44,302 nt of DNA from Haplomitrium mnioides (lineage: Eukaryota > Marchantiophyta > Haplomitriopsida > Calobryales). A model generated the notes under the pieces. It was not told the DNA's origin. It did no database searches and saw only the letters and a list, made by a program, of their open reading frames with translations. This document shows, one piece after another, positions 1-14,233 of this stretch. Where the stretch lies: assembly GCA_049999725.1 (NCBI GenBank), contig JBNGIS010038913.1, forward strand, positions 1-44,302. The letters are read 5' to 3'. How positions within the stretch are numbered: the first letter of the stretch is position 1; every line of letters starts with the position of its first letter. A program made the position numbers and the translations under genes.

Positions 1-170
1 ATAATATACATGGAAAATATGCATTTTTTGTTCAAAATTTTTTTGTTGGAAAAGAAGATTTTAGTCTTAAATTTCATGTTTTTGAATGCCAAATCTTCAA
101 CAAAAAAATTTTGACTGCCAAGTGAAACAGAAAATCAGTACCAGTTCCTAGTTCAAACTAGCGGTTATTT
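1..170. other. Left flank of satellite with a long inverted repeat
   Basis: AT-rich sequence that does not match the satellite, which starts near 171. It contains a perfect 17-bp inverted repeat, TCAAAATTTTTTTGTTG at 32-48 and its complement at 98-114, separated by about 49 bp. A second short complementary pair (GAAGATTT near 54-61 and AAATCTTC at 91-98) lies inside it. This could be a small hairpin or a MITE-like fragment. No coding potential is seen. Confidence 0.5.
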
Positions 171-457
171 GGAATCCACTATTCCTTCTTCCAACTCTTC
201 TATATCAAATACATCAACTTGAATCCACAATGTTTTCTTTCCACTCTTGAGTTGTAAGTACTACCATTTCAATCCCTAAAAAGCCTTTGGCATCTATATG
301 CAATATTTTCATTGGAATCCACTATTCCTTCTTCAAACTCTTCTATATCAAATGCAACCTCTTGAATCCACAATGTCTTCTTTCCATTCTTGTGTTGTAA
401 GTACTACCATTTGAATCCATAAAACGTCTTTGCCATCTACAACAATTATTTTTATTA

Positions 458-557
458 NNNNNNNNNNNNNNNNNNNNNNNNNNNNNNNNNNNNNNNNNNN
501 NNNNNNNNNNNNNNNNNNNNNNNNNNNNNNNNNNNNNNNNNNNNNNNNNNNNNNNNN
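458..557. other. Assembly gap (100 N)
   Basis: Run of 100 N inside the satellite. The round length suggests an unknown-size scaffold gap, so the number of monomers here is not known. Confidence 0.98.
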
Positions 558-3500
558 CTTGAATTCACAATGTCTTCTTTCCACTCTTGTGTTGTAAGTA
601 CTACCATTTGAATCCATAAAACATTTTTGCCATCTACAACAATTATTTTTATTAGAATCCACTATTCCTTCTTCCAACTCTTCTATATCAAATACATCCA
701 CTTGACTCCACAATGTCTTCTTTCCACTCTTGTGTTGTAAGTACTACCATCTGAATTTATAAAACATCTTTGCCATCTACATCAAATATTTTCATTGGAA
801 TCCACTATTCCTTTTTCCAACTCTTCTATATCAAATACATCCACTTGAATCCACAATGTTTTCTTTCCACTCTTGTGTTGTAAGTACTACCATTTGAATC
901 CATAAAACCTCTTTGGCATCTACATCAAATATTTTCATTGGAATCCACTATTCCTTCTTCCAACTCTTCTATTTCAAATGCATCAACTTGAATCCACAAT
1001 GTTTTCTTTCCACTCTTGTGTTGTAAATACTACCATTTGAATCCATATAACATCTTTGCCATCTACAACAATTATTTTTATTAGAATCCACTATTCTTTT
1101 TTCCAACTCTTCTATATCAAATACATCCACTTGAATCCACAATGTTTTCTTTCCACTCTTGTGTTGTAAATACTACTATTTGAATCCATCAAACATCTTT
1201 GGCATCTACATCAAATATTTTCATTGGAATCCATTATTCCTTCTTCCAACTCTTCTATATCAAATACATCCACTTGAATCCACAATGTTTTCTTTCCAAT
1301 ATTGAGTTGTAAGTACCACCATTTGAATCCTGGAAACATCTTTGACATCTAAATCAAATATTTCCATTGGAATCCACTATTCCTTCTTCCAACTCTTCTA
1401 TATCAAATGCATCCACCTGAATGCACAATGTCTTCTTTCCACTATTGTATTGTAAGTACTACCATTTGAATCGATAAAACGTCTTTGCCATCTACAAGAA
1501 TTGTTTTTTATTAGAATCCACTATTCCTTCTTCCAACTCCTCTATATCAAATACATCCACTTGAATTCACAATGTCTTCTTTCCACTCTTGTGTTGTAAG
1601 TACTACCATTTGAATCCATCAAACATCTTACCCATCTACATCAATTATTTTCATTGGAATCCACTAATCCTTCTTCCAACTCTTCTATATCAAATACATC
1701 CACTTGAATCCACAAATGTTTTCTTTCCACTCTTGTGTTGTAAGTACTACCATTTGAATTTATAAAACATCTTTTGCATCTACATCAAATATTTTTATTG
1801 GAATCCACTTTTCCTTCTTCCAACTCTTCTATATCAAATGCATCCTCTTGAATCCACGATGTCTTCTTTCCACTCTTGTGTTGTAAGTACTACCATTTGA
1901 ATCCATAAAACGTCTTTGCCATCTACAACAATTATTTTTATTAGAATCCACTATTGTTTCTTCCATCTCTTCGATATCAAATGCATACTCTTGAATTCAC
2001 AATGTCTTCTTTCCACTCTTGTGTTGTAAGTACTACCATTTGAATGCATAAAACGTTTTTGCCATCTACAGCAATTATTTTTATTAGAATCCACTATTCA
2101 TTCTTCCAACTCTTCTATATCAAATACATACACTTGAATCCACAATGTTTTCTTTCCACTCTTGTGTTGTAAGTACTAGCATTTGAATCTGTAAAACATC
2201 TTTGGAATTACATCAAATCTTTTAATTGGAATCCACTATTTCTTCTTCCAACTATTTTATATCAAATACATCCACTTGAATCCACAATGTCGTTTCTCCA
2301 CTCTTGTGTTGTGAGTGCCACCATTTGAATCTATAAAACATCTTTGGCATCTAAATCAAATATTTCCATTGGAATCCACTATTCTTTCTTCCAACTCTTC
2401 TGTCTCAAATACATCCACTTGAATCCACAATGTATTCTTTACATTCTTGTGATGTAAGTACTACAATTTGAATCCATAGATCTTTGCCATCTACATCAAA
2501 TAATTTCATTAGAGTCGACTATTCCCTCTTCCAACTCGTCTACATCAAATACATACAATTGAATCCACATTGTCTTCTTTCCACTCTTGTGTAATAAGTG
2601 CTACCATTTGAATCTATAAAACATCTCTACAATCTACATCAAGTATTTTCATTTGAATCGAGTATTCCTTCTTCCAACTCTTCTATATCAAATACATCCT
2701 CTTGAATCCACATTGTCTTCTTTCCAATGTTGTGTAGTAAGTAATACCATTTGAATCCATAAAACATCCTTACCATCTACATCAAGTATTTTCATTTGAA
2801 TCCACTATTCCTTCTTCCAACTCTTCTATATCAAATACATCCTCTTGAATCCACAATATCTTCTTTGCCATCTTGTGTTGTAAGTGCACCCATTTGAATC
2901 CATAAAACATCTTTGCCATCTACATCAAATATGTTCATCGGAATCCACTATTCCTTCTTCCAACTCTTCTATATCAAATACATCCACTTGACTCCACAAT
3001 GTCTTCTTTCCACTCTTGTGTTGTAAGTACTACCATTTGAATCCATAAAACATCTTTGGCATCTACATCAAATATTTTCATTGGAATCCACTATTTCTTC
3101 TTCCAACTCTTCAATATCAAATACATCCACTTGAATCCACATTGTCTTCTTTCAACGTTTGTGTTGTAAGTACTACCAATTGAATCCATCAAACATCTTT
3201 CCCATCTACATGAAGTATTTTCATTGGAATCGAATATTCCTTCTTCCAACTCTTCTATATCAAATACATACTCCTGAATCCACAATGTCTTCTTTCCACT
3301 CTTTTCTTGTAAGCAAAACCATTCTAATCCATCAAACATCTTTGGCATCTACCTCAAATACTTTCATTGCAATCCACTGTTTCTTCTTCCAACTCGTCTA
3401 TATCAAATACATCCACTTGAATCCACAATGTCTTTGTTCCACTCTTGTGTTGTTAGTACTACCATTTGAATTTATAAAACATCTTTGCAATCTATATGAA

Positions 3501-6500
3501 ATATTTTGATTGAAATCTCCTATTCCTTCTTCCAACTCTTCTGCATCAAATACATCCACTTGAATCCACAATGTCTTCTTTCCATTCTTGTCTTGTAGTC
3601 ACTCTAATTTCAATCCATAACTCTTTGCAATGTACATTAAATAATTTCATTAGAATCCACTATTCCCTCTTCCAACTCTTCTATATCAAATACATCCACT
3701 TGAATCCACATTGTCTTCTTTTCACTCTTATGTTGTAAGTACTACCATTTGAATCCATAAAACATCATTGCCATCTACATTAAATATTTTCATTGGAATC
3801 CACTATTCTTTCTTCCAACTCTTCTATCTCAAATGCATCCACTTGAATCCACCATGATTTCTTTCCACTCTTGTGTGGCCAGTACTACCATTTGAATCCA
3901 TAAAACATGTTTACCATCTACATCAAGTATTTTCATTGGAATCCACTATTTCTTCTTCCAACTCTTCTATGTAAAATACATCCACTTGAATCCACAATGT
4001 CTTCTTTCCACTCTCGTATAGTAAGTACTACAATTTGAATCCATAAAACATCTCTCCCATCTACATTAAATATTTTCATTGGAATCCAATATTCCTTCTT
4101 CCAATTCTTTTATATCCAATAAATCCACTTGAATCCACAATGTCTTCCTTCCACTCTTGTGTTGTAAGTACTACCATTTCAATCCATAAAACATCTTTGG
4201 CATCTACATCAAATATTTTCATTGGAATCCACTATTCCTTCTTCCAAACATTCTATATCAAGTACATCCACTTGAATCCACAATGTTTTCTTTCCACTCT
4301 TGTGTTGTAAGTACTACTATTTGAATTCATAAAACATCTTTGCAATCTACAACAAATATTTTCATTGCAATCCACTATTCCTTCTTCCAACTCTTCTATA
4401 TCAAATACATCCACTTGAATCCACAATGATTTATTTCCACTCTTATATAGCAAGCACTACAATTTGAATCCATAAAACATGTTTACCATGTACATCAAGT
4501 ATTTTTCATTGGAATCCACTATTTATTCTTCCAACTCTTCTTTGTAAAATACATCCACTTGAATCCACAATGTCTTCTTTCCACTCTTGTGTAGTAAGTA
4601 CTACCATTTGAATCCATAAAACATCTCAACCATCTACATCAAATATTTTCATTGGAATCCAATATTCCTTCTTCCAACTCTTCTATATCACATACATCCA
4701 CTTGAATCCACAATGTCTTCCTTCCACTCTTGTGTTGTAAGTACTACCATTTCAATCCATAAAACATCTTTGGCATTTACATCAAATATTTTCATTGGAA
4801 TCCACTATTCCTTCTTCCAAACATTCTATATCAAATCCATCCACTTGAATCCACAATGTCTTCTTTCCACTCTTGTGTTGTAAGTACTACCATCTGAATT
4901 TATAAAACATCTTTGACATCTACATCAAATATTTTCATTGAAATCCACTATTCCTTCTTCCAACTCTTTTATTTCAAATGCATCCACTTGAATCCACAAT
5001 GATTACTTTACACTATTGTGTAGCAAGCACTACCATTTGAATCCATAAAACATCTTTACCATTTACATCGAGTATTTTCATTTAAATCCACTATTCCTTC
5101 TTCCAACTCTTCTATCTCAAATACATCCACTTGAATCCACAATGTCTTCTATCTCTTCTTGTGTTGTAAGTACTACCATTTGAATCCATAAAACATCTCT
5201 AGCATCTACATCAAATATTTTCATTGGAATCCACTATTACTTTCTCCAACTCTTCTATATCAAATGCATCCACTTGAATCAACAATGTTTTCTTTCAACT
5301 CCTTTGATGTAAGTACTACCAAATGAATCAATGAAACATCTTTGGCATGTACATCAAAAGAGTTTCATTCGAATCCACTGTTCCTTCTTCCAACTCTTCT
5401 ATATCAAATACATCCACTTGAATCGACAATGTTTTCTTTCCACTCTTGTGTGGTATGTACTACCATTTGAATCCATAAAATATCTTTTGCATGTACATCA
5501 AAAGATTTTCATTGGAATCCACTATTCCTTCTTCCAACTCTTCTATATTGAATACATCCACTTGAATCCACAATGTCTTCTTTCCACTCTTTTGTTGTAA
5601 GTACTACTATTTGAATCCATAAAACATGTTTACCATCTAAATGAAGTATTTTCATTGGAAACCACTATTTCTTCTTCCAACTCTTCTATGTAAAATACAT
5701 CCACTTGAATCAACAATGTCTTCTTTCCACTCTTGTGTAGTAAGTACTACCATTTGGATCCATAAACCATCTCTGCCATCTACATCAAATATTTTCATTG
5801 GAATCCAATATTCCTTCTTCCAACTCTTCTATATCAAATACATCCCCTTGAATCCACAATGTCTTATTTCCACTCTTGTGTTGTAAGTACTACCATTTGA
5901 ATCCATAAAACATCTTTGCAATCTACAACAAATATTTTCATTGCAATCCACTATTACTTCTTCCAGTTCTTCTATATCAAATACATCCACTTGAATCCAC
6001 AATGATTTATTTCCACTCTTATGTAGCAAGCACTACCATTTGAATCCATAAAACATGTTTACCATCTACATCAAGTATTTTTCATTGGAATCCACTATTT
6101 CTTCTTCCAACTCTTCTATGTAAAATACATCCACTTGAATCCACAATGTCTTCTTTCCACTCTTGTGTAGTACGTACTACCATTTGAATCCATAAAACAT
6201 CTCTGCCATCTACATCAAATATTTTCATTGGAATCCAATATTCCTTCTTCCAACTCTTCTATATCAAATACATCCACTTGAATCCACAATGTCTTCCTTC
6301 CACTCTTGTGTTGTAAGTACTACCATTTCAATCCATAAAACATCTTTGGCATTTACATCAAATATTTTCATTGGAATCCACTATTCCTTCTTCCAAACAT
6401 TCTATATCAAATCCATCCACTTGAATCCACAATGTCTTCTTTCCACTCTTGTGTTGTAAGTAATACCATCTGAATTTATAAAACATCTTTGCCATCTACA

Positions 6501-9500
6501 TCAAATATTTTCATTGAAATCCACTATTCCTTCTTCCAACTCTTCTAAATCAAATACATCCACTTGAATCCACAATGTCTTCTTTCCACTCTTGTGTTGT
6601 AAGTACTACCATTTGAATTCATAAAACATTTTTGCGATCTACAACAAATATTTTTATTGCAATCCACTATTTCTTCTTCCAACTTTTCTATATCAAATAC
6701 ATCCACTTGAATCTACAATGTCTTCTTTCCACTTTTGTGTTGTAAGTACTACCATTTGAATCCATAAAACATCTTTGACATTTACATCAAATGTTTTCAT
6801 TGGAATCCACTATTCCTTCTTCCAACTCTTCTATATCAAATGCATCCACTTGAATTCATATTGTTTTCTTTACACTCCTTTATTGTACGTACTACCATGT
6901 GAATCTATAAAACATCCTTGCCATCTACGTGAAATATTTTTATTGCAATCCACTATTCGTTCTTCCATTTCTTGTACATCGAATACATCCGCTTAAATCC
7001 ACAATGCTTTCTTTCCACTCTTGTGATGTAAGTACTACCATTTGAATCGATAAAACATCTTTGGCATCGACATCAAATATTTTCATTGCAATCCGCTGTT
7101 TCTTCTTCCAACTCGTCTATATCAAATACATCCATCTGAATCCACAATGTCTTTGTTCCACTCTTGTGTTGTAAGTACTACTATTTGAATTTATGAAACA
7201 TCTTTTGCCATCTATATCAAATATTTTGATTGAAATCCACTATTCCTTCTTCCAACTCTTCTGCATCAAATACATCCACTTGAATCCACAATGTCTTCTT
7301 TCCATTCTTGTGTTGTAAGCACTGCAATTTAAATCCATAACTCTTTGCAATGTACATCAAATAATTTCATTATAATCCACTATTCCCTCTTCCATTTGTT
7401 CTATATCAAATACATCCACTTGAATCCACATTGTCTTCTTTCCACTCTTGTGTTGTAAGTACTACCATTTGAATCCATAAAACATCTTTGGCATCTACAT
7501 CAAATATTTTCATTGGAATCCACTATTCCTTCTTCCAACTCTTTTATCTCAAATGCATCCACTTGAATCCACAATGATTTCCTTCCACTCTTGTGTAGCA
7601 AGCACTACCATTTGAATCCATAAAACATCTTTACCATTTACATAGAGTATTTTCATTCAAATGCACTATTCCTTCTTCCAACTCTTCTATCTCAAATACA
7701 TCCACTTGAATCCACAATGTCTTCTATCTCTTCTTGTGTCGTAAGTACTACCATTTGAATCCATAAAACATCTCTAGCATCTACATCAAATATTTTCATT
7801 GGAATCCACTATTACTTTTTCCAACTCCTCTATATCAAATGCATGCACTTGAATCCACAATGTTTTCTTTCAACTCCTTTGTTGTAAGTACTACCAATTG
7901 AATCAATGAAACATCTTTGGCATTTACATTAAAAGATTTTCATTCGAATCCACTGTTCCTTCTTCCAACTCTTCTATATCAAATACATCCACTTGCATCG
8001 ACAATCTTTTCTTTCCACTCTTGTGTTGTAAGTACTACCATTTGAATCCATAAAACATCTTTTGCATGTACATCAAAAGATTTTCATTGGAATCCATTGT
8101 TCCTTCTTCCAACTCTTCTATATCAAATACATCCACTTGAATCCACAATGTCTTCTTTCCACTCTTTTGTTGTAAGTACTACCATTTGAATCTATAAAAC
8201 ATGTTTACCATCTAAATGAAGTATTTTCATTGGAATCCACTATTTCTTCTTCCAACTCTTCTATGTAAAATACATCCACTTGAATCAACAATGTCTTCTT
8301 TCCACTCTCGTGTAGTAAGTACTACCATTTGAATTCATAAAACATCTCTACCATCTACATCAAATATTTTCATCGGAATCCAATATTCCTTCTTGCAACT
8401 CTTCTATATCAAATACATCCACTTGAATCCACAATGCTTTCTTTCCACTCTTGTGATGTAAGTACTACCATTTGAATCCATAAAACATCTTTGGCATCGA
8501 CATCAAATATTCTCATTGCAATCCGCTGTTTCTTCTTCCAACTCGTCTATATCAAATACATCCATCTGAATCCACAATGTCTTTGTTCCACTCTTGTGTT
8601 GTAAGTACTACTATTTGAATTTATAAAACATTTTTGCCATCTATATCAAATATTTTGATTGAAATACACTATTCCTTCTTCCAACTCTTCTGCATCAAAT
8701 ACATCCACTTGAATCCACAATGTCTTCTTTCCATTCTTGTGTTGTAAGCACTACAATTTAAATCCATAACTCTTTGCAATGTACATCAAATAATTTCATT
8801 AGAATCCACTATTCCCTCTTCCAACTGTTCTATATCAAATACATCCACTTGAATCCACATTGTCTTCTTTCCACTCTTGTGTTGTAAGTACTACCATTTG
8901 AATCCATAAAACATCTTTGGCATCTACATCAAATATTTTCATTGGAATCGACTATTCCTTCTTCCAACTCTTCTATCTCAAATACATCCACTTGAATCCA
9001 CAATGTCTTCTATCTCTTCTTGTGTTGTAAGTACTACCATTTGAATCCATAAAATATCTTTGGCATCTACATCAAATATTTTCATTGGAATCCACTATTA
9101 CTTTTTCCAACTCTTCTATATCAAATGCATCCACTTGAATCCACAATGTTTTCTTTCAACTCCTTTGTTGTAAGTACTACCAATTGAATCAATGAAACAT
9201 CTTTGGCATGTACATCAAAAGATTTTCATTCGAATCCACTGTTCGTTCTTTAAACTCTTCTATATCAAATACATCCACTTGAATCCACAATGTCTTCTTT
9301 CCACTCTTGTGTTGTAAGTACTACCATTTGAATCCATAAAACATCTTTTGCATGTACATCAAAAGATTTTCATTGGAATCCACTATTCCTTCTTCCAACT
9401 CTTCTATATCGAATACATCCACTTGAATCCACAATGTCTTCTTTTCACTCTTTTGTTGTAAGTACTACTATTTGAATCCATAAAACATGTTTACCATCTA

Positions 9501-9689
9501 AATGAAGTATTTTCGATGGAATCCACTATTTCTTCTTCCAACTCTTCTATGTAAATTACATCCACTTGAATCAACAATGTCTTCTTTCCACTCTTGTGTA
9601 GTAAGTACTACCATTTGAATCCATAAAACATCTCTGCCATCTACATCAAATATTTTCATTGGAATCCAATATTCCTTTTTCCAACTCTT

Positions 9690-9699
9690 NNNNNNNNNN
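9690..9699. other. Assembly gap (10 N)
   Basis: Ten N within the satellite. The monomer phase breaks across it (the left side stops after CCAACTCTT, the right side resumes at TATTAAACATC), so the true missing length is probably not 10. Confidence 0.95.
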
Positions 9700-12600
9700 T
9701 ATTAAACATCTTTGCCATCGACATCAAATATTTTCATTGGAATCCACTATTCCTTCTTCCAACTCTTCTATATCAAATACATCCACTTGAATCCACAATG
9801 TCTTCTTTCCACTCTTGTGTCGTAAGTACTACCATTTGAATTCATAAAACATCTTTGCAATCTACAACAAATATTTTCATTGCAATCCACTATTCCTTCT
9901 TCCAACTCTTCTATATCAAATACATCCACTTGAATCCACAATGTCTTCTTTCCACTCTTGTGTTGTAAGTACTACCATTTGAATCCATAAAACATCTTTG
10001 GCATTTACATCAAATATTTTAATTGGAATCTCATATTCCTTCTTCCAACTCTTCTATATCAAACACATCCGCTTGAATCCACAATGTTTTCTTTACACTC
10101 TTGTATTGTACGTACTACCATTTGAATCTATAAAACATCTTTCCCATCTAGATGAAATATTTTTATTGGAATCCACTATTCCTTCTTCCAACTCTTGTAC
10201 ATCGAATACATCCGCTTGAATCCACAATGTCTTATTTCCACTCTTGTGATGTAAGTACCACCATTTAAATCGACAATACGTCTTTGCCTTCTACAACAAT
10301 TGTTTTCATTAGAAGCCACTATTCCTTCTTCCAATTCTTCTGTATTAAATACATCCACTTAAAACAAAATATATGATTTCCATTCTTGTGTTGTAAGTAC
10401 TACAATTTGAATCCATAAATCTTTGCCATCTACATCAAATAGTTTCATTAAAATCAACTTTTCCTACTTCCAACTCGTGTGTATCAACTACATCCACTTG
10501 AATCCACATTGTCTTCCTTCCACTCTTGTGTTGTAAGTACTACCATTTGAATCCATAAAACATCTTTACCATCTACATCAAGTAATTTCATTGGAATCCA
10601 CTATTCCTTCTTCCAACTCTTCTATATCAAATACATCCAGTTGAATCCATAATGTCTTCTTTTCACTCTTGTGTTGTAAGTACTACCGTTTGAAGCCATA
10701 AAACATCTTTCCCATCTACATCAAATATTTTCATTGGAATCCACTATTCCTTCTTCCAACTCTTCTCTACCAAACACATTCACTTGAATCCACAATGTTT
10801 TCTTTCCACTCTTGTGTTGTAAGTACTACCATTTGAATCCATAAAACATCTTTGGCATCTACATCAAATATTTTCATTGGAATCCACTATTCCTTCTTCC
10901 AACTCGTCTATATCAAATACATCCACTTGAATCTACAATGTCTTCTTTCCACTGTTGTGTTGTAAGTACTACCGTTTGAATCCATAAAACATCTTTGCCA
11001 TCTACATCAAATATTTTCATTGGAATCCACTATTCCTTCTTGCAACTCTTCTCTATCAAATACATCCACTTGAATCCACAATGTTTTCTTTCCACTCCTT
11101 TGTTGTAAGTACTACCATTTGAATCCATAAAACATCTTTTGCATCTACATCAAATATTTTCATTGGAATCCACTATTCCTTCTTCCAACTCTTCTATATA
11201 AAATACATCAACTTGAATCCACAATGTTTTCTTTACACTCTTGTATAGTACGTACTATCATTTGAATCTTTAAAACGTCTTTGCCATCTACATCAAATAT
11301 TTTTATTGGAATCCACTATTCCTTCTTCCAACTCTTGTATATCGAATACATCCGCTTGAGTCCACAATGCCTTCTTTCAACTCTTGTGATGTAAGTACTA
11401 CCATTTAAATCCACAATACGTAGGTGGCTTCTACAACAATTGTTTTCATTGGAATCCACTTTTCCTTTTTCCAATTCTTCTCTATCAAATACATCCACTT
11501 GAATCCCGAATATATGCTTTCCATTCTTGTGTTGTAAGTACTACAACTTGAATGCATAAATCTTTGCCATCTACATCAAATAGTTTCATTAGAATCAAGT
11601 TTCCCTAGTTCCAACTCCTCTGTATCAACTACATCCACTTGAATCCACATTGTCTTCTTTCCACTCTTGTATGGTAAGTACTACCATTTGAATCCATAAA
11701 ACATCTTTACCATCTACATCAAGTAATTTCATTCAAATCCACTATTCTTTCTTCCAACTCTTCTATATCAAATACATCCACCTGAATCCACAATGTCTTC
11801 TTTCCACTCTTGTGTTGAAACGACTACCATTTGAATCCGTGAAACATCTTTGGCATCTACATCAAATATTTTCATTGGAGTCCACTATTCCTTCTTCCAA
11901 CTCTTCTATATCAAATACACCCACTTGAATCCACAATGTCTTTTTTCCACTCTTGTGTTGTAGGTACTACCATTTGAATCCATAAAACATCTTTGCCATC
12001 TACATCAAATATTTTCATTGGAATCTACTGTTCCTTCTTCCAACTCTTCTATATCAAATGCATCCACTTGAATCCACAATGCCTTCTTTCCACTCTTGTG
12101 TTGTAAGTAGTACCATTTAAATCCACAAAACTTCTTTGCCCTTTTCATCAATTATGTTCATTATTATCCACTATTCCTTCTTGCAACTCTTCTATATAAA
12201 ATACATCCACTTGAATCTACAATGTTTTCTTTCCATTCGTGTGTTGTAGGTACTACAATTTGAATCCATAAATCTTTGCCATCTACATCAAAAAATTTCA
12301 TTAGAATCGACTATTCTTTCTTCCAACTCTTCTATATCAAACACATCCACCTGAATCCACAATGTCGTTTTCCCACTCTTGTGTTGTAAGTACTACCATT
12401 TGAATCCATAAAACATCTTTGGCATGGACATCAAATATTTTCATTCGAATCTACTATTCCTTCTTCTAAACCTTCTCTATCAAATACATCCACTTGAATC
12501 CACAATGTCTTCTTTCCACTGTTGTGTTGTAAGTACTACCATTTGAATTCATGAAACATCTTTGCAATCTACAACAAATATTTTCATTGCAATCAACTAT

Positions 12601-13335
12601 TTCTTCTTCCAACTCTTCTATATCAAATACATCTACTTGAATCTAAAATGTCTTCTTTCCACTCTTGTGTTGTAAGTACTACCATTTGAATCCATAAACC
12701 ATCTTTGGCATTTACATCAAATATTTTCATTGGAATCCACTATTCCTTCTTCCAACTCTTCTAGATCAAATACATCCACTTGAATGTACAATGTTTTCTT
12801 TTCACTCTTGTGTGGTAAGTACTACCATTTGAATCCATAAAACATCTTTGCCATCTACATCAAATATTTTCATTGCAATCCACTATTCATTCTTCCAACT
12901 CTTCCATATCAAATACATCCACTTGAATCCACAATGTTTTCTTTCCACTCTTTTGTTGCAAGCACTACCATTTGAATCCATAAAACATCTTTTCCATCTA
13001 CTTCAAATATTTTCATTGGAATCCACTATTCCTTCTTCCAACTCTTCTATATCAAATACATTCACTTGAATCCACAATGTCTACTTTCCACTCTTGTGTT
13101 GTAAGTACTACCATTTGAATCCATAAAACATCTTTGCCATCTACATCAAATATTTTTATTGGAATCCACTATTCCTTCTTTCAACTCTTCTATATCAAAT
13201 AAATCCACTTGAGTCCACAATGTCTTCTTTCCACTCTTGTGTTGTAAGTACTACCATTTGAATCCAGAAAACATCTTTGCCATCTACATCAAATATTTTC
13301 ATTGGAATCCACTATTCCTTCTTCCAACTCTTCTA

Positions 13336-13345
13336 NNNNNNNNNN
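13336..13345. other. Assembly gap (10 N)
   Basis: Ten N within the satellite, breaking a monomer after CTCTTCTA and resuming at TAAGTACTACC. About 50 bp of a normal monomer is absent, so the gap is larger than shown or hides a collapsed repeat. Confidence 0.95.
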
Positions 13346-13784
13346 TAAGTACTACCATTTGAATCCATAAAACATCTTTGCCATCTACATCAAATATTTT
13401 CATTGGAATCCACTATTCCTTCTTCCAGCTCTTCTATATCAAATACATCCACTTGAATCCACAATGTTTTCTTTCCACTCTTGTGTTGTAAGTACTACCA
13501 TTTGAATCCATAAAACATCTTTGGCATCTATATCAAATATTTTCATTGGAATCCACTATATCAAACGCATTCACTTGAATCCACAATGTCTTCTTTCCAC
13601 TCTTATTTTTTAAGTACTACTATTTGAATCCATAAAACATCTTTGCCATCTACATCAAATAATTTTATTGGAATCTATTGTTCCTTCTTCCAACTCCTCT
13701 ATATCAAATACATCCACGTGAATCCACAATGTTTTCTTTCCACTCTTGTGTTGTAAGTACTACCATTTAAATCTATCAAACATC

Positions 13785-14202
13785 TATAATAGTTCTAGCA
13801 TAAGGTTGTACTATTTATAAGAAAATAGAGAGGTGTGAAGGAAGTGGTAGTGAGTTTCTTTTAGGTTTAGATTGGATTACTTGCTTTTGAAGTCACTTTT
13901 GGTGGAGAGTCACTTTTGGGTTACTTGCATTCAAAGTTACTTTTGGTAGTGAGTCACCTTTAGGGCTGAAATGAGAAGTGACTTGTATGTGAAGAAAGAG
14001 GGATGACACTTTCTTCTCATGTGTAAATAGAAGGGCTTCTTAGCCCCAACTTTTATTCTAGAGTTCCTCTCAAATCATTCGGGTTCTTTGGTTGCTTGGC
14101 TTTGTCTTATATTCTTGGCTTTAGTTTGCTTTTTGGTTTTGAGTTGTGTAACTTGTCTTGAATTATTACTTTCTTGGAATTTGGTCTTTGAGTTCTTTTA
14201 CA
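13785..14202 (+). repeat. Left (5') LTR of chromovirus
   Basis: 418 bp, starting TATAATAG and ending TTTTACA. The usual TG start has become TA here and CG in the right LTR, which suggests an ancestral TGTAATAG. Aligns throughout with 18612-19050 but lacks two short stretches present there. The core-promoter-like site reads TGTAAATAG near 14024, one change from the TATAAATAG of the right LTR. Confidence 0.93.
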
Positions 14203-14203
14203 T

Positions 14204-14219
14204 TGGTATCATAGCCATG
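14204..14219 (+). promoter_or_regulatory. Primer binding site for initiator tRNA-Met
   Basis: TGGTATCATAGCCATG lies one base after the LTR end. It differs at one position from the complement of the 3' end of plant initiator tRNA-Met (TGGTATCAGAGCCATG), the usual primer for plant Ty3/gypsy elements. It fixes the LTR boundary and the orientation of the element. Confidence 0.9.
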
Positions 14220-14233
14220 TTCTTTTCGGTGAA

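Larger units (their letters stand above)
171..13784. repeat. 143-bp satellite DNA array
   Basis: Head-to-tail tandem array. The phrase TATTTTCATTGG recurs every 143 bp (for example at 787, 930, 10726, 10869, 11012 and 11155), giving about 95 monomers. Each monomer has three related parts, each beginning TTG(G)AATCCA: about 50 bp ending in TACATCCAC, about 49 bp ending in TACTACCAT, and about 44 bp ending in TTTTCA. Monomers differ by scattered substitutions and 1-2 bp indels. Blocks of monomers are duplicated (see findings). Both strands read open for 60-120 codons by chance, because the 143-bp unit shifts frame and carries few stops; these are not genes. The AT-rich 143-bp unit and chromovirus insertion suggest heterochromatin, possibly pericentromeric, which the sequence alone cannot prove. 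Confidence 0.97.

Noticed and set aside
348-13069. Open frames of 60-121 codons on both strands of the satellite
   Set aside because: They repeat with the 143-bp unit, occur on both strands and contain only translated satellite words; they do not represent genes.
171-13784. Satellite as a possible CRISPR-like array or other repeat-spacer system
   Set aside because: The whole 143-bp unit is conserved; there are no unique spacers between short repeats, and this is plant nuclear DNA.
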